From: Ferruginibacter sp.
Lineage (GTDB): Bacteria; Bacteroidota; Bacteroidia; Chitinophagales; Chitinophagaceae
Assembly: GCA_028288705.1 (NCBI GenBank)
Contig: JAQBNH010000002.1
Span: 124,001-188,000 of the forward strand
Length of the DNA: 64,000 bases
Direction of reading: 5' to 3'
Every line of letters starts with the position of its first letter. The first letter of the stretch is position 1. Positions 54,051 through 63,200 of the stretch are shown here, piece by piece. A model generated the notes under the pieces. It worked only from the letters and a program-made list of their open reading frames with translations. It had not been told where the DNA came from and searched no databases. A program made the position numbers and the translations under genes.

Positions 54051-57000
54051 TCATTTGATGAACACCTGCTGCGTGGTACTTGTACCGCCTGCGGTGGTTA
54101 TGGTTAACTGGTAAATTCCTGTTGAAACAGCGTTGCCTAAATCCACAGACTGCACATCATTGCTGTTGCTGATCTGCATGGTTCCTTTATAAACCAGCTG
54201 ACCGGCTTTGTTGGTTAACTGCAATTGGTAAGCACCATTCGCCTGGTTGGTAAACTGAACGTTCATGATGTTGCCTTCTACCGGGTTCGGATAAACGCCG
54301 ATTGAAGCAGTCGTTTTTGTGGAACCAACTTTTACAATTGAAGAATATTGAACCAAACCATTTAAGCTGATCGCTTTCACGCGGTAAAAATTATCTGCTG
54401 CCAATGGAGCTACATCAATTTTATTATAAGCTGCTGATCCGCCGTTTGGTGCCTGTGGCATAGCCTGCGCTATTTTTGAAAAGCTGCGACCGTCCGCACT
54501 GCGCTCCAGGTCGTATTGCTTCATGTTCAATTCGTTCTCTACTTTCCAGTTAACAGAAATTGACTTATCACTATTACGGTTAGCCGAAATGCTGCTGATC
54601 GTTACGGGCAACACGGTCATTGGTTTGAAAATGATTTTGAAACGATCTGCGGCCCACGTCCCTGCATCACCTGTAACTGTGAAATCTACATAAGTGGTAT
54701 CGTTGTATTTCAGTGGTGTCAGGATGTTCAGGTATTTATCAGAAACCCATCCAACAAGATTTGGATTGATATCTTCTGTTACAAATTTTAACTGGTAAGT
54801 CTTGTAACCTAATCCGCCCATGTTGTAAAAAATCGTATCGGTATTGATCTCATCCGTTAACGCATTTACTGAAAAAATCTTGTTGTCTTTTTTGATCGAA
54901 AAACTCTCTCCTACGTTTGCCATTTTGTTAGCGTTGTAATCTGCTGCTTCAGCTGCAAACTCGCTGTCGTACACCATCGCGTTACCATCAATGGCCACAT
55001 CATTTGTATAAAGAAAGCCTTTAATTACCTGGCGTACACCTGCTGCATTGCTGCCATTATTTCCTTCACGGAAAACCATGCTGCTGCTGCTTTTTTTATC
55101 CGCTTCCTTGAAAGAAATGGTACCGGCTGCCATCGCTGTATTGTCTACATAAAATGCCTGGCCACTCTGGATAAGGCTGCTGCCGACAGATGTGCTGTAG
55201 CTGCCACCACTGATCAATGGTTTATAACCAAGGATCTTGTTGAACGTCTGGTAAGCACCTACACCATAAGCACCGCCGATCTTCGGATCCCAGAGGTAAA
55301 AAATATTCTTCACGTTCGTCTTCGTGAGGACGTCGAAATCGATCGATGAAGGGTAAGGATTACCTACTGAGAAGAAATTACCTGCTGTTACATTGATCAC
55401 CGGGTAGTTGCCTGTATTGATCTGCCCTGTTGTGCGGATAACCGTTGTCGTTGGTGTTCCTGCTGCCGCCGTGGCGCTGCGGTCACCTCTTACGAAAAGA
55501 TAATAACCACGGTCTTTCTGCGGAAAGGCAACAGTTGTGTTGGTAACATTGATAAATGCGTTTGTTGCAGAGTTCCAGTATTTCATCGAGTAACCCGGGC
55601 TTGTGAAATCAAACCCGATACCTGTATTCGGACCGGTGATGTTCGTACCTAAACCTGCAGTACCGATAACGCCTGCTGCCTGGTTTTCCTGCCATGCCTG
55701 TTTGATTGTTTGTGTGGTATTTGCAGGAACAGATACCAGCTGCCATCTTCTTGGCGTGGCAATAAAACGTTCCACGATAAATTTACCGGTTGTATACGTT
55801 ATGGTTGCAGTACTGATCGGCGCTACGTTTGCAGTATTGGTCGCGTCCGATTTCAAAGTAATATTTCCTGTCATGAATAATTTAGAACTGCCTGAAAGGT
55901 TCAACTCTTTAGCCACAGAAAGATTGCCCGTAACCGTAAGCCCTGATGCATTTGTATTGCTGTTGGTCAGGTTATAAAAAGGAACGATGCTCGTTGAAGA
56001 AAATACCTGTGCGTTTGCGCCTGCAAAATTCACGGTACCATTGCTGTGTGCAAAACCCGCACCTGCACTCTGTGTAAAATCGCCCTGCACGGTAAGTGTT
56101 CCGGCGGGAGCCGTTTTGATCCCTGCGTTTTTGATACTGATATCGCCATAACTGAAGCCATTAAAAATATCCTGTGCGCCACCCGCGTATTCAATACTAC
56201 TTGTAGGGTCGATCGTGTAGGTCGTAAAATTTTTCGGAAAATTCGAGTTGCCTATCCCGCCGCTGTTGCCGCGTAAGATCAGTTTTGAGTTGGCACCCAT
56301 CGTAAAATTCGCAGCTCCTGCAACACTCCACATTTTGTTACAAACCTGGCCGGAAGCGATATCCAGCGTGGCGCCCGGGTTGATCGTGATGTTATGCAAC
56401 ACGGTAAACCCCTGGTCACCTGTGCCATTGAAAACAACCGTTGGCGTGTTCAGGTTACCGATCTGCAAAGTATGTCCAAGGTAAATAGAATCATAGTTAC
56501 CCAAATCCGTCACGTTATTATTTGTGATTGTTTGTGTGCCTGTACCGTCAAAAATTACCAGGTTAGGTTTACTGTTCGGGTGGCCATCATCGCCCATGCC
56601 GCTCAGCGTACAGTTACCTTTAAGAATAAGCGTACCCAAATTATCTGCCGGTAATTTCACAGAGAATGGATAATTAAATCCTCTGCCTGTAGATGTATTC
56701 GAGTGGCTCGTGGTAACATTACCCACATAGGTCAGTACAGAATTCGCTCCAAGATTTACTTCTGTTTGAACAGTAGCAGAACCATTACACTGAACAAAGA
56801 AAGTACTGTTGCCATAGATGGTTACACGGTTACTTATCAGAAACTGCAACGATTTTACGCCACCGGTTGTTCCGGCTGCTGTTTTTAAATTCACGGTAAA
56901 ATCCTTGATATAAGTATCAATGTCACCAAAGGTCAGAATTGAACTTGAATTGCTACCGGATAACGTAACATCAACGGTGATATTTGAACAGGCAGTTGGT

Positions 57001-58244
57001 CCTACAACACCCGCATTTACATAACTGGTGGCATTGGTTGACCAGTTTAGCGGATCGTTAAAATCAGTACCACTTGTTCCACCGGGCATTGTTGATGCAT
57101 TACCCGCCCAATAGAGGCTCGTACTCGCACCGCAGGCCAGTGTTGTTGTGGTATTGGACAGAGGCGTTGTTAATTTATAGATCGGCCCTGGAAGGCATTT
57201 CGTATTGTTATAAGAATATACCCAGAATTTATATGCTGTAGAAGGTGCAAGAAATGAACTGGTGAAAGTGGTGGCAGAACCAACATATTCTACCAGGTCG
57301 CCCAGGGCGTTCGTACCTGCTGTATAAGTTACGCCATCTGTTGGTGTTGGTGCAGCAGCAGCAGTCGTAGTTCGAATAACAAGGTAACCACTTACGGCCG
57401 GAGAAGCTGCTGTGAACGTACCTGTGACATTTACCGCTGTCGGGGTAAGGACCAACGATGTTGGCTGGGTAGTTGGTGCCACACAAACTGGCGGTAAAAA
57501 GGTCAACATCTGGCCGCTGCCTGGTTTGATCAGGCTGGTAGTTTTACAGGTTTGATTATTATTCGTACCTACGGTCGTCGCATTCCAGTTGTTTAAACCG
57601 GTAATATTGCGATTTTCATAATCAGTATTTGTATTACCGCGTAATCCAACCTGTGCGGGGTAATCTGATAAATTAGAAATGGTAAATGTTCCGTAATGCA
57701 GTTCTATCTTCCCGGTAGTTTCGTAGAGGCGAATTTGAAAATCCAATAAATCACCACCAACACCTGCGCCGCTGTTCTTGCGAATAGCGTCTACCCACTC
57801 AACGGCGAATACACGGTTGGGACTTGTTCCGGAAGTTTTATAACGGGGTATGCTTGTACCGTTGTTTATAAGGTCGCGGCCAAAAGCAGCAATGGCATAA
57901 TTGTAACCGGTATTGTCAGAGATGGGGTTAACTGTGTTAGAGAGCGAAGTCGTAGACCCAAACGTGATAAAACCATTACTATTGATCGAACACTGGGTGT
58001 ACGTATTCCCATTAATCCAAAAGCTGAAACCCAGATTTACCGTAGTAATATTATCATCCCAGCTGGTTGTAAACGCATTTGTTGCGGAAGACAACGCAGT
58101 ATACGCTGTAGCAGTACTGGAAGTCACAGTGTAGTTTCCTACCTGCGCCTGGGCTGAAAACATAACTGAAGCGAGTGCAAGCACAAAACCCAGTCTTTTT
58201 AAGTTAGATACAGCCTTGAAATTCGTTGGTAAACTTAGTCTCAT
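54051..58244 (-). CDS. Tandem T9SS cargo protein B (1397 residues)
   Basis: 1397 residues, in register with the neighbour at 49378 throughout (offset 4673 bp, no net length change). The signal peptide (MRLSLPTNFKAVSNLKRLGF..., ending SAQAQ near residue 34) is followed by the same domain order: nidogen-like sector, fibronectin-type segment, beta sector, shared module (TPRRWQLVSVPANTTQTIKQ), then IGVYPNPVEGNIMNVQFTNQ, the T9SS type-A sorting domain. A good TTTG-N20-TATCTTTG promoter lies upstream. A function as an extracellular adhesin or matrix protein is inferred, as for its paralogue; nothing in the sequence suggests catalysis. Confidence 0.9.
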   Translation of the reverse strand: MRLSLPTNFKAVSNLKRLGFVLALASVMFSAQAQVGNYTVTSSTATAYTALSSATNAFTTSWDDNITTVNLGFSFWINGNTYTQCSINSNGFITFGSTTSLSNTVNPISDNTGYNYAIAAFGRDLINNGTSIPRYKTSGTSPNRVFAVEWVDAIRKNSGAGVGGDLLDFQIRLYETTGKIELHYGTFTISNLSDYPAQVGLRGNTNTDYENRNITGLNNWNATTVGTNNNQTCKTTSLIKPGSGQMLTFLPPVCVAPTTQPTSLVLTPTAVNVTGTFTAASPAVSGYLVIRTTTAAAAPTPTDGVTYTAGTNALGDLVEYVGSATTFTSSFLAPSTAYKFWVYSYNNTKCLPGPIYKLTTPLSNTTTTLACGASTSLYWAGNASTMPGGTSGTDFNDPLNWSTNATSYVNAGVVGPTACSNITVDVTLSGSNSSSILTFGDIDTYIKDFTVNLKTAAGTTGGVKSLQFLISNRVTIYGNSTFFVQCNGSATVQTEVNLGANSVLTYVGNVTTSHSNTSTGRGFNYPFSVKLPADNLGTLILKGNCTLSGMGDDGHPNSKPNLVIFDGTGTQTITNNNVTDLGNYDSIYLGHTLQIGNLNTPTVVFNGTGDQGFTVLHNITINPGATLDIASGQVCNKMWSVAGAANFTMGANSKLILRGNSGGIGNSNFPKNFTTYTIDPTSSIEYAGGAQDIFNGFSYGDISIKNAGIKTAPAGTLTVQGDFTQSAGAGFAHSNGTVNFAGANAQVFSSTSIVPFYNLTNSNTNASGLTVTGNLSVAKELNLSGSSKLFMTGNITLKSDATNTANVAPISTATITYTTGKFIVERFIATPRRWQLVSVPANTTQTIKQAWQENQAAGVIGTAGLGTNITGPNTGIGFDFTSPGYSMKYWNSATNAFINVTNTTVAFPQKDRGYYLFVRGDRSATAAAGTPTTTVIRTTGQINTGNYPVINVTAGNFFSVGNPYPSSIDFDVLTKTNVKNIFYLWDPKIGGAYGVGAYQTFNKILGYKPLISGGSYSTSVGSSLIQSGQAFYVDNTAMAAGTISFKEADKKSSSSMVFREGNNGSNAAGVRQVIKGFLYTNDVAIDGNAMVYDSEFAAEAADYNANKMANVGESFSIKKDNKIFSVNALTDEINTDTIFYNMGGLGYKTYQLKFVTEDINPNLVGWVSDKYLNILTPLKYNDTTYVDFTVTGDAGTWAADRFKIIFKPMTVLPVTISSISANRNSDKSISVNWKVENELNMKQYDLERSADGRSFSKIAQAMPQAPNGGSAAYNKIDVAPLAADNFYRVKAISLNGLVQYSSIVKVGSTKTTASIGVYPNPVEGNIMNVQFTNQANGAYQLQLTNKAGQLVYKGTMQISNSNDVQSVDLGNAVSTGIYQLTITTAGGTSTTQQVFIK
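56290..56408. repeat. 119-bp patch identical to 51617-51735
   Basis: Partner copy of the identical patch in the first 1397-residue gene; see that entry. The surrounding DNA differs at scattered synonymous sites. Confidence 0.9.
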
Positions 58245-58433
58245 AAAAATTAATTGTAATGGCTCACGCCAGTGAATTAAAATCCTTTAGTAAGGGAGAC
58301 TCGTGTGTAGGTTGTGTTTTCAGTACGTTTTTAAAACAGGAGCAGTTAGGGCTGCTTTCCGATCTACGATAAAAATTTAAGACCGGTTGTTTTGTTTCTT
58401 AAAGACTGGTTAGGGCCGATCTGTTAAGAGGCT

Positions 58434-58465
58434 CAAAGATAATAACCGTAAATCTACTGTCCAAA
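58434..58465 (-). promoter_or_regulatory. Sigma-ABfr-type promoter of the second tandem T9SS gene
   Basis: On the minus strand TTTG (58462-58465) is followed by 20 bases and then TATCTTTG (58434-58441). This is a full match to the Bacteroidota TTTG-N17-23-TAnnTTTG promoter. It predicts a leader of about 180 nt before the ATG at 58244. Confidence 0.75.
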
Positions 58466-58612
58466 TTTTTTTAGAACTTTTACTACAAATTACTGGTCGG
58501 GTGTCTACAGCAGGCGTAGTTGAATGCCGATGCGCATACGCAGTTTCTCAGCTATGAGCGCGCTAAAACACTCATATCCATATACTTATTTTATCCACTA
58601 TGAGTTAGACAG
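58466..58612. other. Intergenic stretch with no gene seen
   Basis: No frame with protein features was found in this stretch. Together with the orphan terminators just to the right, it may harbour a small plus-strand RNA, but nothing in the bases proves it. A G(A)GCGCGC... rich inverted element near 58530-58565 is noted only as structure. Confidence 0.4.
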
Positions 58613-58662
58613 ATTACTACAACGCTGTAGCCAGGCGTTGAAAAATTGTAGTAATTTTTTTT
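58613..58662 (+). terminator. Orphan plus-strand intrinsic terminator
   Basis: ATTACTACAA (58613-58622) pairs perfectly with TTGTAGTAAT (58646-58655) and is followed by a run of T (58655-58662). A nested CAACGC/GCGTTG stem uses the same CAA, so two folds compete. No plus-strand gene ends before it, and the T-run is only on the plus side. Confidence 0.7.
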
Positions 58663-58686
58663 CCGGGGGTCGTAAAATCACGCCGT

Positions 58687-58726
58687 AAAATAAAAAAAGG
58701 CACTTTACAGCGCCTCTTTTTTTAAG
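58687..58726 (-). terminator. Second orphan hairpin with poly-T on both sides
   Basis: AAAAAAAGGC, a short loop, then GCGCC(T)CTTTTTTT give a GGCGC/GTGCC-type stem flanked by A- and T-runs, so it can end transcription on either strand. On the minus strand no gene ends just upstream. The bases beyond it (58730-58750) resemble the region after the tandem gene terminators. Confidence 0.65.
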
Positions 58727-58924
58727 GATTGATTCATGTATAGTTAGGGGAATACATGTTGTGTAAACCTGTAAAACAGGTGTCAGGGACTGTAAGAATG
58801 ATTGGAGAATGGTATTTCGGGAGATATTGGGAGGAGATGTTCGGACACAAATATTGGGATAATTACCGAAACAGCAAATTTAATTTTTATAACTGCTTGT
58901 TGATCTGCTCCTTCCGGGCATAAA

Positions 58925-58950
58925 AAAAGGCAGCCCTAAAGCTGCCCGGT
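58925..58950 (-). terminator. Terminator of the 357-residue T9SS-type gene
   Basis: GGCAGC (58929-58934) and GCTGCC (58941-58946) pair around a CCTAAA loop, and the minus strand continues with seven T. It lies about 29 bp after the stop at 58975. Confidence 0.85.
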
Positions 58951-58974
58951 GGATGTCAGAGGTTAGCATCCAAA

Positions 58975-60048
58975 CTATAATACCTGGATGGCAGTTGTTT
59001 TCATTACCCTGCCCGGATTGATCATTCTTATATAGTAAATGCCTGCCGTTAAACCCGCCGGCAAAGGCATCGCCAGTTGCGTATTGCCCGCAGCGATCTC
59101 TTTCGTTAATAACGGCGTTTCAATTCCATTCGCCGACACGAGTGAAAAATGATACCTGCCACTTACACCATCTTTCAGTTCCACGTTCACTGTTCTGCCG
59201 GATTGGGTTAGATGAACCTGAACGCCGGCTTTTACCGTTTCTTCCAGCCTGATCACGGCACTGTATTGTACAAACCCGTTGCGGCTGGTGGCTTTTACGC
59301 GGTAAAATTGCTCTTCAGTGGGCGCTGACACATCCGTATAGCTATAAGTTGTTTTACTGGCCGCGCTGATCTGTTGCACTGCCTGGAATTGCATATTTTT
59401 TCCGGCCCTTTCAATCGTATAAGATTCCATAGAAACTTCGTCCTGGATATTCCATTGCAGCTGTACTGCCGAAGCTTTACGCAGGCCGCTGATCGAGGTG
59501 AAGCGAACAGGAAGTGGTGCAGAAAGAATATTCTGGTATCGCAGCTGAAAACGGTCGGGCGCTCCTGATGCCGCGTCTGTATCTACGGTAAAGTTGATAT
59601 TCACCGTACTGTTCAAGGGAATATTTGTTGTTGTATTCAGGTAGTTATCTTTTACAACAGCCGTCAGTCCGGGTGTTGACATTTCTTCTGTAACGATCTG
59701 CAGCACATAGCGGCGTTGTTGCAGGTTCCACATCCTGAAAAAACTGGTATCAGCTAAACCAATGGCCTGCCTGGCCTCAATTACGAGGTTGGTGTTGCTG
59801 CGCAGGATCGCCAGGTTTTCACCGGCATTGATCATTTTTTGTGCATCATCATAATCCACTTCATTGCTGTAAGCATTGTCGTACACGGTGGCATTGGCAT
59901 CAAGGTGAAGAAGGCTGTTGTCGGGATTTCTTGCAAAGAGATTGGCGTGCATAACGCGCTGCGCCTGGAGATGCGTAAAAGATCCTAAAATCAAAATTAA
60001 AAGGGGTACAACACGCGTAACCGCATTTAACTGGTAAAGTTTTTTCAT
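58975..60048 (-). CDS. Short T9SS-type secreted protein (C-terminal part of the tandem family)
   Basis: 357 residues from the ATG at 60048, which gives a signal peptide (VVPLLILILGSFTHLQAQ); the longer frame upstream adds a different hydrophobic lead and is less likely. After the signal, YDNAYSNEVDYDDAQKMINA, then LQIVTEEMSTPGLTAVVKDN and VNINFTVDTDAASGAPDRFQ align with the tandem proteins' YDSEFAAEAADYNANKMANV, LKFVTEDINPNLIGWVSDKY and VDFTVTGDAGTWAADRFKII. The fibronectin-like part and the sorting-domain-like end (GVQVHLTQSGRTVNVELKDG...) follow. It thus keeps only the last 300 residues of that architecture. Function unknown. Confidence 0.83.
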   Translation of the reverse strand: MKKLYQLNAVTRVVPLLILILGSFTHLQAQRVMHANLFARNPDNSLLHLDANATVYDNAYSNEVDYDDAQKMINAGENLAILRSNTNLVIEARQAIGLADTSFFRMWNLQQRRYVLQIVTEEMSTPGLTAVVKDNYLNTTTNIPLNSTVNINFTVDTDAASGAPDRFQLRYQNILSAPLPVRFTSISGLRKASAVQLQWNIQDEVSMESYTIERAGKNMQFQAVQQISAASKTTYSYTDVSAPTEEQFYRVKATSRNGFVQYSAVIRLEETVKAGVQVHLTQSGRTVNVELKDGVSGRYHFSLVSANGIETPLLTKEIAAGNTQLAMPLPAGLTAGIYYIRMINPGRVMKTTAIQVL

Positions 60049-60255
60049 TGGTTTAGGGTTGTGATTTTCAGAGATTGGGATTCGGAGCACAAATATGAAG
60101 GATAATGTTAATGACATCGTTAGAAAGAGCACGGGACCTTTTGTAGTATTATTACGATTGTTTCGTATTTATACCGTCATCTAAGAATCCCGAAGGCTAT
60201 GGCTGGGGCATGATATTCGCATACCTTTCTGCACTAACTCCCAGAAACAATAGGT

Positions 60256-63200
60256 ATGACGAATGGAAATAAAAGGAAGAAACCCCAGACTGACATCCTG
60301 GACATATTACCCAATGCCCTCAACACGCTCAGGAAGAATATCATCGAACCATTTTTAGAGGATAACCCGCTCGCAAAATATGTAGATAAGAGAGCACCGC
60401 TGCGGTCGGAATTATTTACCGAACAACAGCTGGAAGAGCACGCAAAAACATTAGCGAAAAGACATACGCTGATCTTGAAAGATCCCTCCGAAGGATTACT
60501 CAAACGGCTGGCGGAAAACGAAACGATCCTGCTGGAAGTGCACAAACTGCTCACTGAAACCGTCAAAAAAAATGTCCGCATTGTACCCGCAGGGGAATGG
60601 CTGCTGGATAATTTCTACCTAATCGAGGAACAGATCTATACCGGTAAAAAACATTTACCAAAAGGCTACAGCCGAGGCCTGCCGCAACTTTCAAAAGGGG
60701 CGTCTGCAGGATTACCAAGAGTATATGACCTTGCCGTTGAAATCATTTCGCATTCAGACGGGCATGTGGATCTGCGCACATTAACCAGTTTTGTAAAAGC
60801 ATATCAAACGATCAGCCCATTAAAAATTGGTGAGCTCTGGGCGATCCCGATCATGTTACGCCTGGCCTTAATAGAAAATCTTCGCCGGCTTTCGATCCAG
60901 ATTTCGCTCGACATCAGCAACAAATCTTTAGCGGATTACTGGGCAGAACAAATGGTGGATGCGGCGGAAAACGATCCCAAAAATTTAGTGCTCGTGATTG
61001 CCGATATGGCCAGGTCTGAACCACCGATAGAAAGCTCCTTTGTTGCCGAACTCACCCGCCGTCTCCAGGAAAAAGGCAATGCGCTCACCCTCCCACTCAC
61101 CTGGATAGAACAGCGACTGTCGGAAAATGGTCTCACCAGCGGGGAATTAATTCAACAGGAGAACCAGAAACAGGCCGCCGACCAGGTATCTATCAGCAAC
61201 AGTATCAGCAGCCTGCGATTTTTAAGTACAACCGATTGGAGAGATTACGTAGAAAGTGTAAGTGTGATTGAAGAACTGCTTCGGCAGGAACCTGCCGGCA
61301 TCTACCCGGGCATGGATTTTCATACGCGCGATATGTACCGGCACGCTGTAGAAAAACTGGCCAAACACAGCGAACGCCCCGAGAAGGAAATTGCGGAGAT
61401 CGCTGTCAAACTCTGCCATGAAAATATTGATGCCGAAAACAGCCGCAACCGGCACGTTGGTTATTACCTGATCGATAAGGGTATTCGCCAGACAGAAAAG
61501 ATTGCCGGCATAAAAGCGACAGGTAATGAACGCACCAGGCGTTTCGTGAGGCGCATGCCGTTTCTCGTTTATGCCGGCAGCATCATGCTGATCAGTATAT
61601 GTTTAACCGCAGTGTTATTACAAAAGATCAGTCCGCAACTGGCGCATAACTGGCAACGCATCCTGCTCGCATTCGTATCACTCATCGCCAGTAGCCAACT
61701 GGCATTATCGCTGGTGAACTGGATCACAACGATTCTCTCCCATCCTTCCCTGCTGGCCAGGATGGATTTTTCGAAAGGGATTCCGGAGACTGCTACCACG
61801 CTTGTCGCCATCCCGACATTGATCAGCAGCCCTTCGGGTATCATGGAACTGATCGAAGGCATTGAAGTGCGTTACATTGCGAACCGCGATCCGAATTTAT
61901 ATTTTGCATTGGTGACAGATTTTAAAGATGCGGCAACAGAAACGACTGCTGATGATCAGCCGTTGCTGGATATGCTCACAGAAAAGATCCATGACCTCAA
62001 TAAAAAATACCGTCGTGATACCGGAGATCCGTTCCTGCTTTTTCATCGCCCGAGAACCTGGAATGCAAAGGATAAAACATGGATGGGTTACGAACGCAAG
62101 CGCGGAAAGATCGGCCACCTGAATGAACTGCTGCGCGGAAAAGGACGCGAAAATTTTTCTTTAGTGATCGCCGACGAATCCCTCCTGCCATCGATCAAAT
62201 ACGTGATCACGCTGGATACCGATACGCAGTTACCAAGAGATACCGCCTGGAAACTCGCGGGTACGATGGCGCATCCGCTCAATCACCCGATCTATTCTAA
62301 AAGCAGGCAGCGTGTTGTGGAAGGCTACACGATCCTGCAACCACGCGTTTCCAATTCTTTGCCTTCGGATGACAGTTCCATTTATGCAAAAATGCATGGC
62401 AACGAACCGGGCACAGATCCTTACACCCGCGCTATTTCTGATGTTTACCAGGACCTGTTTGGTGAAGGCTCTTTCGTGGGTAAGGGCATTTATGATGTGG
62501 ATGCTTTTGAACTGGCATTAAAAGACCGCTTCCCGGAAAACCGGATCCTGAGCCATGATCTTTTAGAAGGGTCATACACAAGGGCCGGCCTGGTGACCGA
62601 TGTACAATTTTATGAAGAATACCCGCAGGCTTATGTCGCTGATGCGATGCGCCGTCATCGCTGGATCCGGGGCGACTGGCAGATCGCCAGCTGGATCACC
62701 CCTTTCATTCCAGGGGTGGATAATAAGCTGCGCAAAAATCATATCTCCCTTTTATCGCGCTGGAAAATATTCGATAACCTCCGCCGCAGCCTGGTGCCAC
62801 TCGCGCTGATGGGCTTGCTCACCTACGGCTGGTTGTTCTCTCCTTTCTATATATTTTTTACCCTCATTGTTCTGGGTATTTATTTTTTACCCGGACTGGT
62901 AAGTTTTGCCTGGCAGGTATTTCAAAAGCCTGATGATGTCATCTTCGCGCAGCACTTTCAATATTGTGCACGGTCACTTAGGGATAATTTATTTCAGAAT
63001 GCGATCGACCTGATTTGCCTGCCCTTTACGGCGATCAGCAATGCCGATGCGATCCTGCGTACTCTATGGCGCGTGTATATTTCCCGCAGGAATTTATTGC
63101 AATGGAATCCATTTAGCAGTTCGGCTTATGATCAGCGAAACCTGCAGGGGATTTTTGCGCGCATGTGGATCGGCCCGTTGGCCTCCCTGGCGATGCTGGC

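Noticed and set aside
60049..60132. Upstream start of the 357-residue secreted protein
   Set aside because: The added residues form a second hydrophobic stretch before a good signal peptide beginning at 60048.
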